64,000 bases of DNA from contig NZ_JAHXBG010000001.1 of the NCBI RefSeq assembly GCF_020103725.1, forward strand, positions 682,001 to 746,000. Direction: 5' to 3'. The DNA comes from Hyalangium gracile (GTDB lineage Bacteria > Myxococcota > Myxococcia > Myxococcales > Myxococcaceae). A model generated the notes under the pieces. The model did not search any database, was not told the DNA's origin, and saw only the letters and a program-made list of their open reading frames with translations. Position numbers and translations under genes: made by a program. Positions within the stretch are counted from its first letter, which is position 1. Every line of letters starts with the position of its first letter. Positions 33,421-41,154 of the stretch are shown one piece after another.

Positions 33421-34164
33421 ATGCTCTCGTTCACGCTCGCCCTGGTGCTGACCGCCGCGAACCCTCCGCCCGTGGAGGCCTGGGCCCACAAGGCCTGTCC
33501 GCTCCCGAGGAAGGAGCCGGACTCCAACATCGAGTACAAGGCGCAATTGGGCGCGCGCGCCGACTGTCTCAAGAAGGCGATGAACAAGGCCATCGACAAG
33601 GTCATCGTCCCGCTCAAGAAGAAGGAGCCCGCCGCCTTCAAGGCGTGGATGGGGCTTCAGGCCGACTACAACCGGTGGATGGCGGAGGCGTGCGCCGCCG
33701 TCGAGGAGGCCAACTGGGTGGATGTCTCCACGGGGATGCGCACCATGGGTACAGGCTATGGCGGCACCGAGCAGGAGTGTCTCCAGCGGCAGTACGCCTG
33801 GCGCGGCTTCTACGCGGACGCGTGGGCGCGCGGTGACTGGAAGGCCGTCTCCACCGCGCTGGAGGCGTACGCGAAGACTTCTCCCAAGCTCCAGGAGAAG
33901 CTCCGCCAGTACCAGCAGCAGACGCAGGCGGCCGCGGCGAAGGCTCCGGCCCAGGCGCCCGAGTCGGAGAGCGTCGAGCGCATGCTCTCGAAGGAGGACT
34001 GGAAGGCCTACAACGAGCGGCTCGAGCGCGCCGCCACCGGGCCGAAGGCGCTCGCCGAGCGCCAGTGTGCCCTGGTGCCCAAGGCGGAGCCCACCTGCTC
34101 CGAGGCCTTCCGCGCCAGCCTCCTCTCACAGGTGGACCTGGGCGATGCGCTCGGGGTGCCGTAG
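33421..34164 (+). CDS. Secreted protein with LprI-like Cys pattern
   Basis: This 247-residue protein has a signal peptide (MLSFTLALVLTAANP, cleaved near VEA). Two similar helical units each carry a cysteine pair (CLKKAMNKAIDKV near 45, AYAWRGFYADAW near 120). The C-terminal unit has CALVPKAEPTCSEAF. A Gln/Ala-rich linker joins the two. The helical Cys pattern recalls DUF1311/LprI-type lysozyme inhibitors, but the match is weak. It lies between the 57-residue gene and the RMD1 gene on the same strand. The likely location is the periplasm; no catalytic residues are visible. Confidence 0.65.
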   Translation: MLSFTLALVLTAANPPPVEAWAHKACPLPRKEPDSNIEYKAQLGARADCLKKAMNKAIDKVIVPLKKKEPAAFKAWMGLQADYNRWMAEACAAVEEANWVDVSTGMRTMGTGYGGTEQECLQRQYAWRGFYADAWARGDWKAVSTALEAYAKTSPKLQEKLRQYQQQTQAAAAKAPAQAPESESVERMLSKEDWKAYNERLERAATGPKALAERQCALVPKAEPTCSEAFRASLLSQVDLGDALGVP

Positions 34165-34271
34165 GCGAGGCTGCCTACGGAGGATGCCTCCGTTCGTGCC
34201 GAACCTTTTGACGCGCTCGAGCTATCCCTTCGCGTGCCGTGGGAGGAGTGAGGGTAGACTGCTCGGCCCCT

Positions 34272-35390
34272 ATGTCCGCAGAGCCCCTCATCCTCGAGAA
34301 GGCGTACGCCCTCTGCTATCGCATCTATGACGTCGCAGATGAGATAGACCTGGAGAAGGCTCGCCGTGCGTTCTCCCAGGACGCTCGCCGCCTGAAGCTC
34401 TCGCGCGAGAACAGCCAGTACATCCAGCTGCCCAACCCGCCTGTCGCCTACGAGCTGGGCCGCCGCGTGCTCGCCCTCCGGGGCGGCCCCGTCACCGTGG
34501 ATGCCACCGCGCGCCTGTTCGACCATGGCGCCGCCTCCATCATCCTCGCCGTCCCCATCCCGGATGGCACCTCGTTCGAGCAGCTCGCCGGGCTGGCCGA
34601 CGAGCTCTATGACAGCCAGGCCCTGGAGGCGCTCACCGGCGAGCTGATCGAGGGGGTGCGTAAGACCATCGCCCCCGCCGTCCACGAGCGCCGCACCTGG
34701 GAGCAGAACGAGAGCTATACCGTCCTCTTCGTCGAGCGCATCCGCGGCAACCCCTCCGCCGAGGACATCCTCGCCCGCGGGGACCTGGCCCGCCTGCTGC
34801 TGGGCGAGGTGGACTCGCGGCCCCTGTCCCGCGGCGAGAGCGAGGCCGTCATCCAGAACCGCTTCAGCTACTCGGTGGATGACCTGGTCGTCGTCGACTG
34901 GAACAGCGCCTTCGTCTACGAGCCCTCCGGCTCGCGCGACATTCCGGACCTGCTGGAGATTGCCAACGCCCAGCTGCTGGAGTTCCGCTTCTATGACGAG
35001 GTGCTGGACGGCCACATCGCCCGCATCCATGACCAGGTGCAGGCCCGGCGCCAGGGGATGATGACCCTGTTCCGCAGCCCCTACCGGGACCTGGTGCGCG
35101 AGACGCTCTCCACCCTGGTGGACCTCAACGAGTTCATCGAGCGGGTGGAGAACAGCCTGAAGATCATTGGCGATTTCTACCTGGCCAAGGTGTACGAGGC
35201 GGCGGTGCGCAGGCTGCGCATCCCCGCCTGGCAGGCCTCCGTCACGCGCAAGCACCAGCTCTTGGCGCAGACGTACGGGCTGCTCAAGGGCGAGGTGGAC
35301 ACCGCGCGCTCGCTCACGCTCGAGGCCACCATCGTCGCGCTGATCGTCCTGGAGATTGTCATGGCCCTGCTGCCCGCCTTCGGGCACTGA
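34272..35390 (+). CDS. RMD1 family protein (DUF155)
   Basis: This is a 372-residue member of the RMD1/DUF155 family, named after yeast proteins needed for sporulation and found in many bacteria. The N-terminal half is alpha/beta with IYDVADEIDLEKARRAF and HGAASIILAVPIP. The conserved family region includes FSYSVDDLVVVDWNSAF, then LLEFRFYDEVLDG and the helix following MTLFRSPYRDLV. The C-terminus has one transmembrane helix (TIVALIVLEIVMALLPAF), typical of the family. The start is the ATG at MSAEPL. The biochemical function is unknown; the family has roles in mitochondrial translation in yeast, and no equivalent role is known here. Confidence 0.85.
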   Translation: MSAEPLILEKAYALCYRIYDVADEIDLEKARRAFSQDARRLKLSRENSQYIQLPNPPVAYELGRRVLALRGGPVTVDATARLFDHGAASIILAVPIPDGTSFEQLAGLADELYDSQALEALTGELIEGVRKTIAPAVHERRTWEQNESYTVLFVERIRGNPSAEDILARGDLARLLLGEVDSRPLSRGESEAVIQNRFSYSVDDLVVVDWNSAFVYEPSGSRDIPDLLEIANAQLLEFRFYDEVLDGHIARIHDQVQARRQGMMTLFRSPYRDLVRETLSTLVDLNEFIERVENSLKIIGDFYLAKVYEAAVRRLRIPAWQASVTRKHQLLAQTYGLLKGEVDTARSLTLEATIVALIVLEIVMALLPAFGH

Positions 35391-35513
35391 AGTCCGACGT
35401 TTCCATCCACCAGCGGACGCTGCCGGAGAGGGGCTCGGCAACAGGGGGGCGCTCGTGGGAGACTCCCTGGTGCGTAGGGTTGCTGCGAGCTCCACGCGTG
35501 GGGGGAAGTTCGA

Positions 35514-38420
35514 ATGGCCGTGCCCGAGAGCAACCTCGTGGCTGCCGTGGAGCGTATGTCTCGAGCGCTCGAGCAGCTCGCCGCGGCGCCCTCCGTGCGC
35601 GCGGTGTTGGATGAGGTGGTGCGCTCTGCCGTGGGGACGCTGCGAGCCTGGCACGGCTCGGTGAGCTGGTGGGACGAGGAGGGCACCCTGCGCACCGTCG
35701 TCACCCCCGGGCTGCCCGAGGACGTGGCGGCCGCCACGGCGGCGCTGCTGATGCGCCAGCCGCTGGGGACGGCCGAGGCGCCGCGCGTGTACTCGGCCAC
35801 CGGGCTCGGGCTGCACACGCTGCTCGAGGGCGAGCCCTCGCTGCGCGAGCGGGTGGCGCCGAGCGCCCTGATGGCCTACCCCGTGTTTCTCGCCGAGGGG
35901 GCCCGGGTGGGCGTGCTGGTGGGGTGGTTCCGCGAGCCCCCTCTGCCCGGCGAGGAGGTGGTGCGCCGCTTCGGGCTCTACGCCCAGCTGGCCGGCATCG
36001 CCCTGGCGAAGGACCGGATGGTGGAGGACTTCCGGCGCATGGCGGCTCGGGCCCGCGCCGAGGCCGAGCACGCCGAGGTGCTCAGGCTCAGCCGCTTCCA
36101 GGAGGTGACGGAGGCGTTCAGCCGCGCCCTCACCCGCACCGAGGTGGCTCGGGCGGTGCTGGCGCTGGGCCTGCCCGCGGTGGGCGCACAGGCCGGCACG
36201 GTGCACCTGGTGGTGCCAGAGGGGCAGCACGTGGAGCTCACCGCGTCCGTGGGGCTGGCCCCGGAGGTGGAGGCGGAGTTGCGGCGGATGCCGCGCGAGG
36301 GGGCGATGCCCGGCCATGAGGTGGCCCGCACCCGGGAGCCGGTATGGCTGGAGTCCTCCGAGGAACTGCACGCCCGCTACCCGGAGCTGGCCGCGCGCCC
36401 CGGCATGGGCGCCTGGCCCGCCTTCGCCTTCCTGCCGCTGCTGGCCGAGGGCCGGGTGATGGGCGTCATCGGCTTCGGCTTCGGCGAGCCTCGGCGCTTC
36501 AGCGGACCGGAGCGCTCCTCCATGCTGGGGCTGGCGCGCCAGTGCGGCCTGGCGATGGAGCGCGCCCTGCTCTACGAGCGTGAGCACGCGGCCCGGCTCC
36601 AGGCGGAGGCGGCCGGCCAGCGCCTGCGCCTGCTCGCGGATGCCAGCGCCCTGCTGGCCCACTCGCTGGAGTGGGAGGAGACGGTGGAGGGCGTGGCGCG
36701 GCTGGCCGTGGGCGCCTTCGCGGACCTGTGCATCGTGGACGCGCTCGAGGAGAGGCAGGTGCGCCGGCTGGCCGTGCTGCACGTGGACCCCGGCTGCGAG
36801 GAGGTGGCCCGGCGGCTCAAGGCCTTCGCGCCGGACCCGGAGCGCTCCTCCATCGTCGCGGCCATGCGCCAGGGCCGGCCCCTCCTCGAGCCGCGGATGA
36901 CGCCCGAGCGCGCCGCCGAGCGGATGGGCAACCCGGACGTGGCCAGGCTCGTCCAGGAGCTGGGCGTCCACTCCTTCATCACCGCCCCCCTCATCGCCCG
37001 CCAGCGCACCCTGGGCGCGCTCTCCTTCGTCCGCGTGGGGGAGGCGCGTCCTTATATGGAGGAGGACGTGGCGCTCGCCGAGGAGCTGGCCCGCCGCGCC
37101 GCGCTCGCCATGGACAACGCGCGGCTGTTTCGCGCCACGCGCGCCGCGGAGGAGGAGAGCCGCCGGAGCGCCGCGCGCCTGCACCTGCTGGTGCGCGTCA
37201 GCCAGCTCGTCGCCGAGGCCGGGCTGAACCTGGGCCAGGTGCTCGAGGTGCTCGTCCACGAGGTGGCCGAGGCCATTGGCGACGGGTGCATCCTCCAGCT
37301 CGTCTCCGAGGACGGGCAGTTCCTGGAGCCCGCCGCCGTGCACCACCCGGAGCCCGCCGCGCGCCGGCTGCTGGAGCAGGCCGTCATCGTCCGCAGGCTG
37401 CGCGTGGGCGAGGGGCTGCAGGGAGCGGCCACCTCCATGGGGCAGACCATCCTCCTGGGCGCCCTGGAGCCCCAGACGCTGGATGGGACGGGGCCCGAGG
37501 CGGCGCTGCGGCCCTACCTCGAGCGCCACGGGCCCCAGTCCGCCATGGTGGTGCCGCTGGTGGCGCACGGCCGCGCCCGAGGCAGCCTCCTGGTGCTGCG
37601 CGAGGCCAGGGGCCGCCCCTACGGGAAGGATGATCAGCTGCTCTTGGAGAGCATCGCCAGCCGGGCGGCGCTGGCCATCGAGGACGCGCGGCTGTACGCG
37701 GCGGCGCTCCAGGCGCTGCGCCAGCGCGACGACTTCCTCTCCGTGGCCGGCCACGAGCTGAAGAACCCGCTCAACGCGCTGCAGCTCCAGCTGCGCGTGC
37801 TGGCGCGCAAGGTGCGCGAGGACAACCTCTCCGACAGCCTGGCCGAGCGCGCGGACCGGGTGGCCCGCACCGGCGAGCGCCTGGGGCTGCTCATCGAGGA
37901 TCTGCTGGACGTCTCGCGCATCAACGCCGGCCAGCTCCGGCTCCAGCTGGGCGAGGTGGACCTGTGCTCGGTGGCGCGCGACGCCGTCTCGCGCATGGCC
38001 GAGGAGCTGTCGCGGGCCGGCTGCGAGGTGCGGGTGGAGGCGCCGGCGCCCGTGGTGGGCCTGTGGGACAGGCTCCGGCTGGAGCAGGTGGTGCTCAACC
38101 TGCTGTCCAACGCGGCCAAGTACGGCCAGGGCCGGCCGGTGCTCGTGCGCGTGGAGGCGGCGCCGGGGCAGGCGCGGCTGTCCGTGCGGGACGAGGGCTA
38201 CGGCATCGCCCCCGAGGAGCACGAGCGCATCTTCCAGCGCTTCCAGCGCGCCGAGGCCACGCGCCACATCCAGGGCCTGGGCCTGGGGCTGTGGATCTGC
38301 CGGCAGATCGCCGAGTCCCACGGAGGCTCGCTGCGAGTGAAGAGCCAGCCCGGGCAGGGCTCCACCTTCATGCTGGAGCTGCCCAGGCCGGAATCCGGGA
38401 CGAAGCCCCCCCCCGCCTAG
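35514..38420 (+). CDS. Four-GAF sensor histidine kinase
   Basis: This is a 968-residue cytoplasmic kinase without a membrane segment. Four GAF-like sensory domains lie in series (about 30-185, 215-355, 375-535, 560-735), joined by short coiled linkers. They are followed by a HisKA domain with the H-box SVAGHELKNPLNAL (phosphorylated His747), then HATPase_c with the N-box LNLLSNAAKYG, the G1 box VRDEGYGIAPEE, and GLGLGLWICRQIAESHGGSL. The stacked GAF domains point to sensing of small cytoplasmic ligands or of partner proteins. No response regulator gene is adjacent, so it may be an orphan kinase. It stands about 120 bases after the RMD1 gene and about 195 before the first OmpA gene. Confidence 0.93.
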   Translation: MAVPESNLVAAVERMSRALEQLAAAPSVRAVLDEVVRSAVGTLRAWHGSVSWWDEEGTLRTVVTPGLPEDVAAATAALLMRQPLGTAEAPRVYSATGLGLHTLLEGEPSLRERVAPSALMAYPVFLAEGARVGVLVGWFREPPLPGEEVVRRFGLYAQLAGIALAKDRMVEDFRRMAARARAEAEHAEVLRLSRFQEVTEAFSRALTRTEVARAVLALGLPAVGAQAGTVHLVVPEGQHVELTASVGLAPEVEAELRRMPREGAMPGHEVARTREPVWLESSEELHARYPELAARPGMGAWPAFAFLPLLAEGRVMGVIGFGFGEPRRFSGPERSSMLGLARQCGLAMERALLYEREHAARLQAEAAGQRLRLLADASALLAHSLEWEETVEGVARLAVGAFADLCIVDALEERQVRRLAVLHVDPGCEEVARRLKAFAPDPERSSIVAAMRQGRPLLEPRMTPERAAERMGNPDVARLVQELGVHSFITAPLIARQRTLGALSFVRVGEARPYMEEDVALAEELARRAALAMDNARLFRATRAAEEESRRSAARLHLLVRVSQLVAEAGLNLGQVLEVLVHEVAEAIGDGCILQLVSEDGQFLEPAAVHHPEPAARRLLEQAVIVRRLRVGEGLQGAATSMGQTILLGALEPQTLDGTGPEAALRPYLERHGPQSAMVVPLVAHGRARGSLLVLREARGRPYGKDDQLLLESIASRAALAIEDARLYAAALQALRQRDDFLSVAGHELKNPLNALQLQLRVLARKVREDNLSDSLAERADRVARTGERLGLLIEDLLDVSRINAGQLRLQLGEVDLCSVARDAVSRMAEELSRAGCEVRVEAPAPVVGLWDRLRLEQVVLNLLSNAAKYGQGRPVLVRVEAAPGQARLSVRDEGYGIAPEEHERIFQRFQRAEATRHIQGLGLGLWICRQIAESHGGSLRVKSQPGQGSTFMLELPRPESGTKPPPA

Positions 38421-38616
38421 GCTTTCGGCTCTCGTGGGTGGGTGGGGCCGGGGACTCAACCCGTTGGGGTGGTGGGGTAGAGCCGTACCCGGGGGGCAAC
38501 AAACACGGTTTTTCTCTGGACGTTTGACGAATCCTCGACTTGTGTGCGCGCCCTGGTATGGACCGGGAGCAGCCCTCGGTCCGTAAAGCCACCCCAACGC
38601 CATCGTCGCTGCCCAG

Positions 38617-40524
38617 ATGGATGACCGCATGAACCGACCCACCTCTCCCTCTACGCGAACGGGCACCTGTGCGGCCCGCATGAGCCTCCTCGCCGCGCTG
38701 GTGCTGAGCACCAGCTCCGTGGCACAGCCCGCGGGCCTGCCCGAGTTCGAAGTCGAGCGCCTGGAGTTCAACCCCAGCGGCGCCGGCTCGCTGCTGATCA
38801 ACTCCGGCCAGCTGTTGCCCGGGGGCCGCATGCGCGTGGCCCTCATCGGCCACTACGAGAACCGGCCGCTCACTCCGGAGCTGGTGGATCCGAGCGCGGA
38901 GGGCGGGTTCCGTGAGGTGACGGTGGTGGCTCACCGCACCACCGGCCACCTGGTGGCCGCCTACGGCATGGGCGACGCGCTCGAGGTGGGCCTGCAGGTG
39001 CCGCTCATCATCAGCCAGGAGCAGGGTCGCGTCACCGACTCGCCCTTCGGCGCGCCCGAGGGTGGCTTCAAGCTGGGCACGCCCATCGCCAGCTTCAACA
39101 TCGGCGTGCTCAACCAGTCCGAGGCCATCCCGGTGGACCTGGCGGCTGGCGTGAGCGTGGGCTTCCCCATCGGCAGCCCGGACTCGCTGGGCCGTGAGAA
39201 CTCGCTGCGCGCCATTCCCCGCATCATGGTTGGCCGCGAGACGGAGGGCCTGCGCGCCGGCTTCGAGCTGGGCGCCGACCTGCGTCCGCGCGTGTCCATC
39301 GGCGAGGGTGACAACAACGAGGCCTACAACCGGCTGCGCCTGGGCGCCGCCGTGTCCTCCGTGGGCGAGGGCCTGCGCTACGAGGCGAACATCCTCATGT
39401 GGATTCCGTTCGGCCGTGAGTTCCTCACCGCCGAGACGCTGGTGGGCGTGCGTGGCCCCCTCTCCGACGACGTCGAGGTGTTCGCCATGGGCGGCGCCGG
39501 CTTCGGCGACACGCTGGGCAGCCCCAACTTCCGCGTCCTCATGGGCGCCGCCTTCGGTGGCATGCCGCCGCGCTGCGTGGCTGGCAGCAAGCACAACCCC
39601 GCCCAGTGCCCGGACCTGGACCTGGACGGCGACAACGTGAAGAACCGCGACGACGCCTGCCCCACCGACGGTGGCAAGGTGGACGCCAAGGGCTGCCCCA
39701 TCAAGGATCAGGACCAGGACGGCGTGGCGGACGAGGCCGACAAGTGCCCCACGACGGCGGGCGCGGCCACCGCGGCGGGCTGCCCGGACCAGGACGGCGA
39801 CAGCATCCAGGACTCCGAGGACAAGTGCCCCGCCCTGAAGGGCCCGGCCGACCGCGCTGGCTGCCCCGACACGGACGGCGACGGCCTGGATGACTCGGCC
39901 GACAAGTGCCCGAACGAGTCCGGCCCGGTGGACCGTCAGGGCTGCCCGGCGAAGGACTCGGACAATGACACCGTGCTGGATGAGCTGGACGGCTGCCCGA
40001 ACGAGGCGGGCCTGCCCGAGCTGAAGGGCTGCCCGGCCAAGGACGCGGACAGCGACACGGTGGCCGACCACCTGGACAACTGCCCCGAGCAGGCCGGCCC
40101 CGCCGCCAACCAGGGCTGCCCCGCGGCGCAGAAGCAGCTGATCGCCATCAAGCAGGACCGCATCGACATCAAGGAGCAGGTGTTCTTCGACTCCAACGCG
40201 GCCACCATCCAGGCGCGCTCCAACACGCTGCTGGACCAGCTGGCCAACGTGCTCAACACCCACCCGGAGATCGTCAAGGTCGTCATCGAGGGCCACACCG
40301 ATGACCGCGGCGCCGCGGACTTCAACCGCACCCTGTCCCAGCAGCGCGCGGAGGCGGTGCGTGACTACCTGGTGAAGAAGGGCGTGGCCACCGAGCGCCT
40401 GGAGCCCAAGGGCTTCGGTCCGGACCGCCCGGTGCAGCCGAACACCACCAGCGCGGGCCGCGCCGCCAACCGCCGCGTGGACTTCATCACCCGCTACGCG
40501 GACGACGCCGCGACGCAGCAGTAG
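38617..40524 (+). CDS. OmpA family protein with thrombospondin type 3 repeats (first paralogue)
   Basis: This 635-residue outer-membrane protein has a signal peptide ending near VAQP, an N-terminal domain of about 280 residues likely to be a beta-barrel, and a Cys/Asp-rich region (about 325-505) with several calcium-binding thrombospondin type 3 repeats (DQDGDSIQDSEDKCP and similar). The C-terminal OmpA domain (from about 524) carries the peptidoglycan-binding block VVIEGHTDDRGAADFNRTLS and NRRVDF. The start could be 38617, 38629 or 38680, all giving a signal peptide. It is closely related to the gene at 41155. A strong terminator follows, so it is probably transcribed alone. It ties the outer membrane to the cell wall. 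Confidence 0.92.
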   Translation: MDDRMNRPTSPSTRTGTCAARMSLLAALVLSTSSVAQPAGLPEFEVERLEFNPSGAGSLLINSGQLLPGGRMRVALIGHYENRPLTPELVDPSAEGGFREVTVVAHRTTGHLVAAYGMGDALEVGLQVPLIISQEQGRVTDSPFGAPEGGFKLGTPIASFNIGVLNQSEAIPVDLAAGVSVGFPIGSPDSLGRENSLRAIPRIMVGRETEGLRAGFELGADLRPRVSIGEGDNNEAYNRLRLGAAVSSVGEGLRYEANILMWIPFGREFLTAETLVGVRGPLSDDVEVFAMGGAGFGDTLGSPNFRVLMGAAFGGMPPRCVAGSKHNPAQCPDLDLDGDNVKNRDDACPTDGGKVDAKGCPIKDQDQDGVADEADKCPTTAGAATAAGCPDQDGDSIQDSEDKCPALKGPADRAGCPDTDGDGLDDSADKCPNESGPVDRQGCPAKDSDNDTVLDELDGCPNEAGLPELKGCPAKDADSDTVADHLDNCPEQAGPAANQGCPAAQKQLIAIKQDRIDIKEQVFFDSNAATIQARSNTLLDQLANVLNTHPEIVKVVIEGHTDDRGAADFNRTLSQQRAEAVRDYLVKKGVATERLEPKGFGPDRPVQPNTTSAGRAANRRVDFITRYADDAATQQ

Positions 40525-40572
40525 TCCCGGGCGTGCCGCTCGGCGTATGAGCCGGGCACACGCGCGGTGAAG

Positions 40573-40624
40573 GGCCGAGGCACCGTGCCAGAGGGCATGG
40601 AGCCTCGGCCTTTTCATTTCGCAG
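40573..40624 (+). terminator. Rho-independent terminator after first OmpA gene
   Basis: GGCCGAGGC pairs exactly with GCCTCGGCC across a 30-base loop that itself can fold, and TTTTCATTT follows. It lies 49 bases after the stop codon. Confidence 0.8.
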
Positions 40625-40639
40625 GCAGCCTCCTCGAAG

Positions 40640-40696
40640 TGACATGTCAGCTTCCGCGCTGACACGTCCGCGCTCTGTCAGCGGTGCGCGCTGACA
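40640..40696. promoter_or_regulatory. TGACA/TGTCA box array
   Basis: The pentamer TGACA or its complement TGTCA occurs at 40640, 40645, 40660, 40676 and 40692. The first two form the palindrome TGACATGTCA and the rest follow at about 16-base steps. The array is about 255-310 bases upstream of the sigma-54 promoter at 40950, where activator sites would be expected. It starts only after the terminator of the preceding gene. The cognate protein is not identified. Confidence 0.5.
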
Positions 40697-40949
40697 TGCG
40701 GAGGCGGAGGGGCCCCTGGAGCCTGCTCGATGGCCCCCCGGACGAGGGGTGTGGCGCGTACCGGGCGTGGGTTGTGGCGAAACGCGGCACCGGCTTCAAT
40801 GCGCCCGTCAAGTGTCCGGGAGCACTCATCATTTCGGCAAGCGGGGCAGGTGTTGCAGAACGCCTCGGCGCGGAATCACGCCACGCGCGCAGTGGCCATA
40901 CCTCCGGGGTGGACGGGATGGCCCAAAGGGTAGGTACTAGCGTGGGCCA

Positions 40950-40965
40950 TGGCATCCGAGTTGCT
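40950..40965 (+). promoter_or_regulatory. Sigma-54 (-24/-12) promoter
   Basis: TGGCATCCGAGTTGCT matches the -24/-12 consensus with GG-N10-GC spacing and resembles the promoter at 11424 (TGGCAT and TTGCT in both). It points toward the second OmpA gene and the Ig-repeat gene, giving a start near 40976. Confidence 0.75.
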
Positions 40966-41154
40966 AGCTGTCTCTTCGCGGATCCGACGATCCACCGTGG
41001 CCGAGAAATGGAAAGTAGTTTCCAGCCCGACTAACACAACGGTGCTGGCCTGAAGCCACTGGGGGTGGAGCGTCGGGGCCTCTCCGGACGCGCCGCCTCC
41101 ATCGCTCCTGCCTCTCCTCGCCCTTCACTGGCTCTTCGTAGGAAAGACGACGAC

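Larger units (their letters stand above)
40525..41154. other. Intergenic region between the OmpA paralogues
   Basis: This is 630 bases without a credible gene; several short frames exist but have poor codon use and no ribosome sites. It contains a rho-independent terminator for the upstream gene (40573-40624), a regularly spaced array of TGACA/TGTCA boxes (40640-40696), and a sigma-54 promoter (40950-40965) reading toward the second OmpA gene. The leader from that promoter would be about 180 bases. Confidence 0.7.

Noticed and set aside
35465-35485. A sigma-54 element before the four-GAF kinase (TGGTGCGTAGGGTTGC)
   Set aside because: GG and GC are separated by 11 bases instead of 10, which abolishes typical sigma-54 activity.
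38421-38616. A housekeeping -35/-10 promoter around TTGACG at 38524
   Set aside because: No -10 element at acceptable spacing; the nearest TAT-type hexamer is about 27 bases away.
34008-38846. A 1612-codon minus-strand open frame across the RMD1 and GAF-kinase genes
   Set aside because: It is a GC-bias shadow; no family sequence, and it spans two well-supported plus-strand genes.
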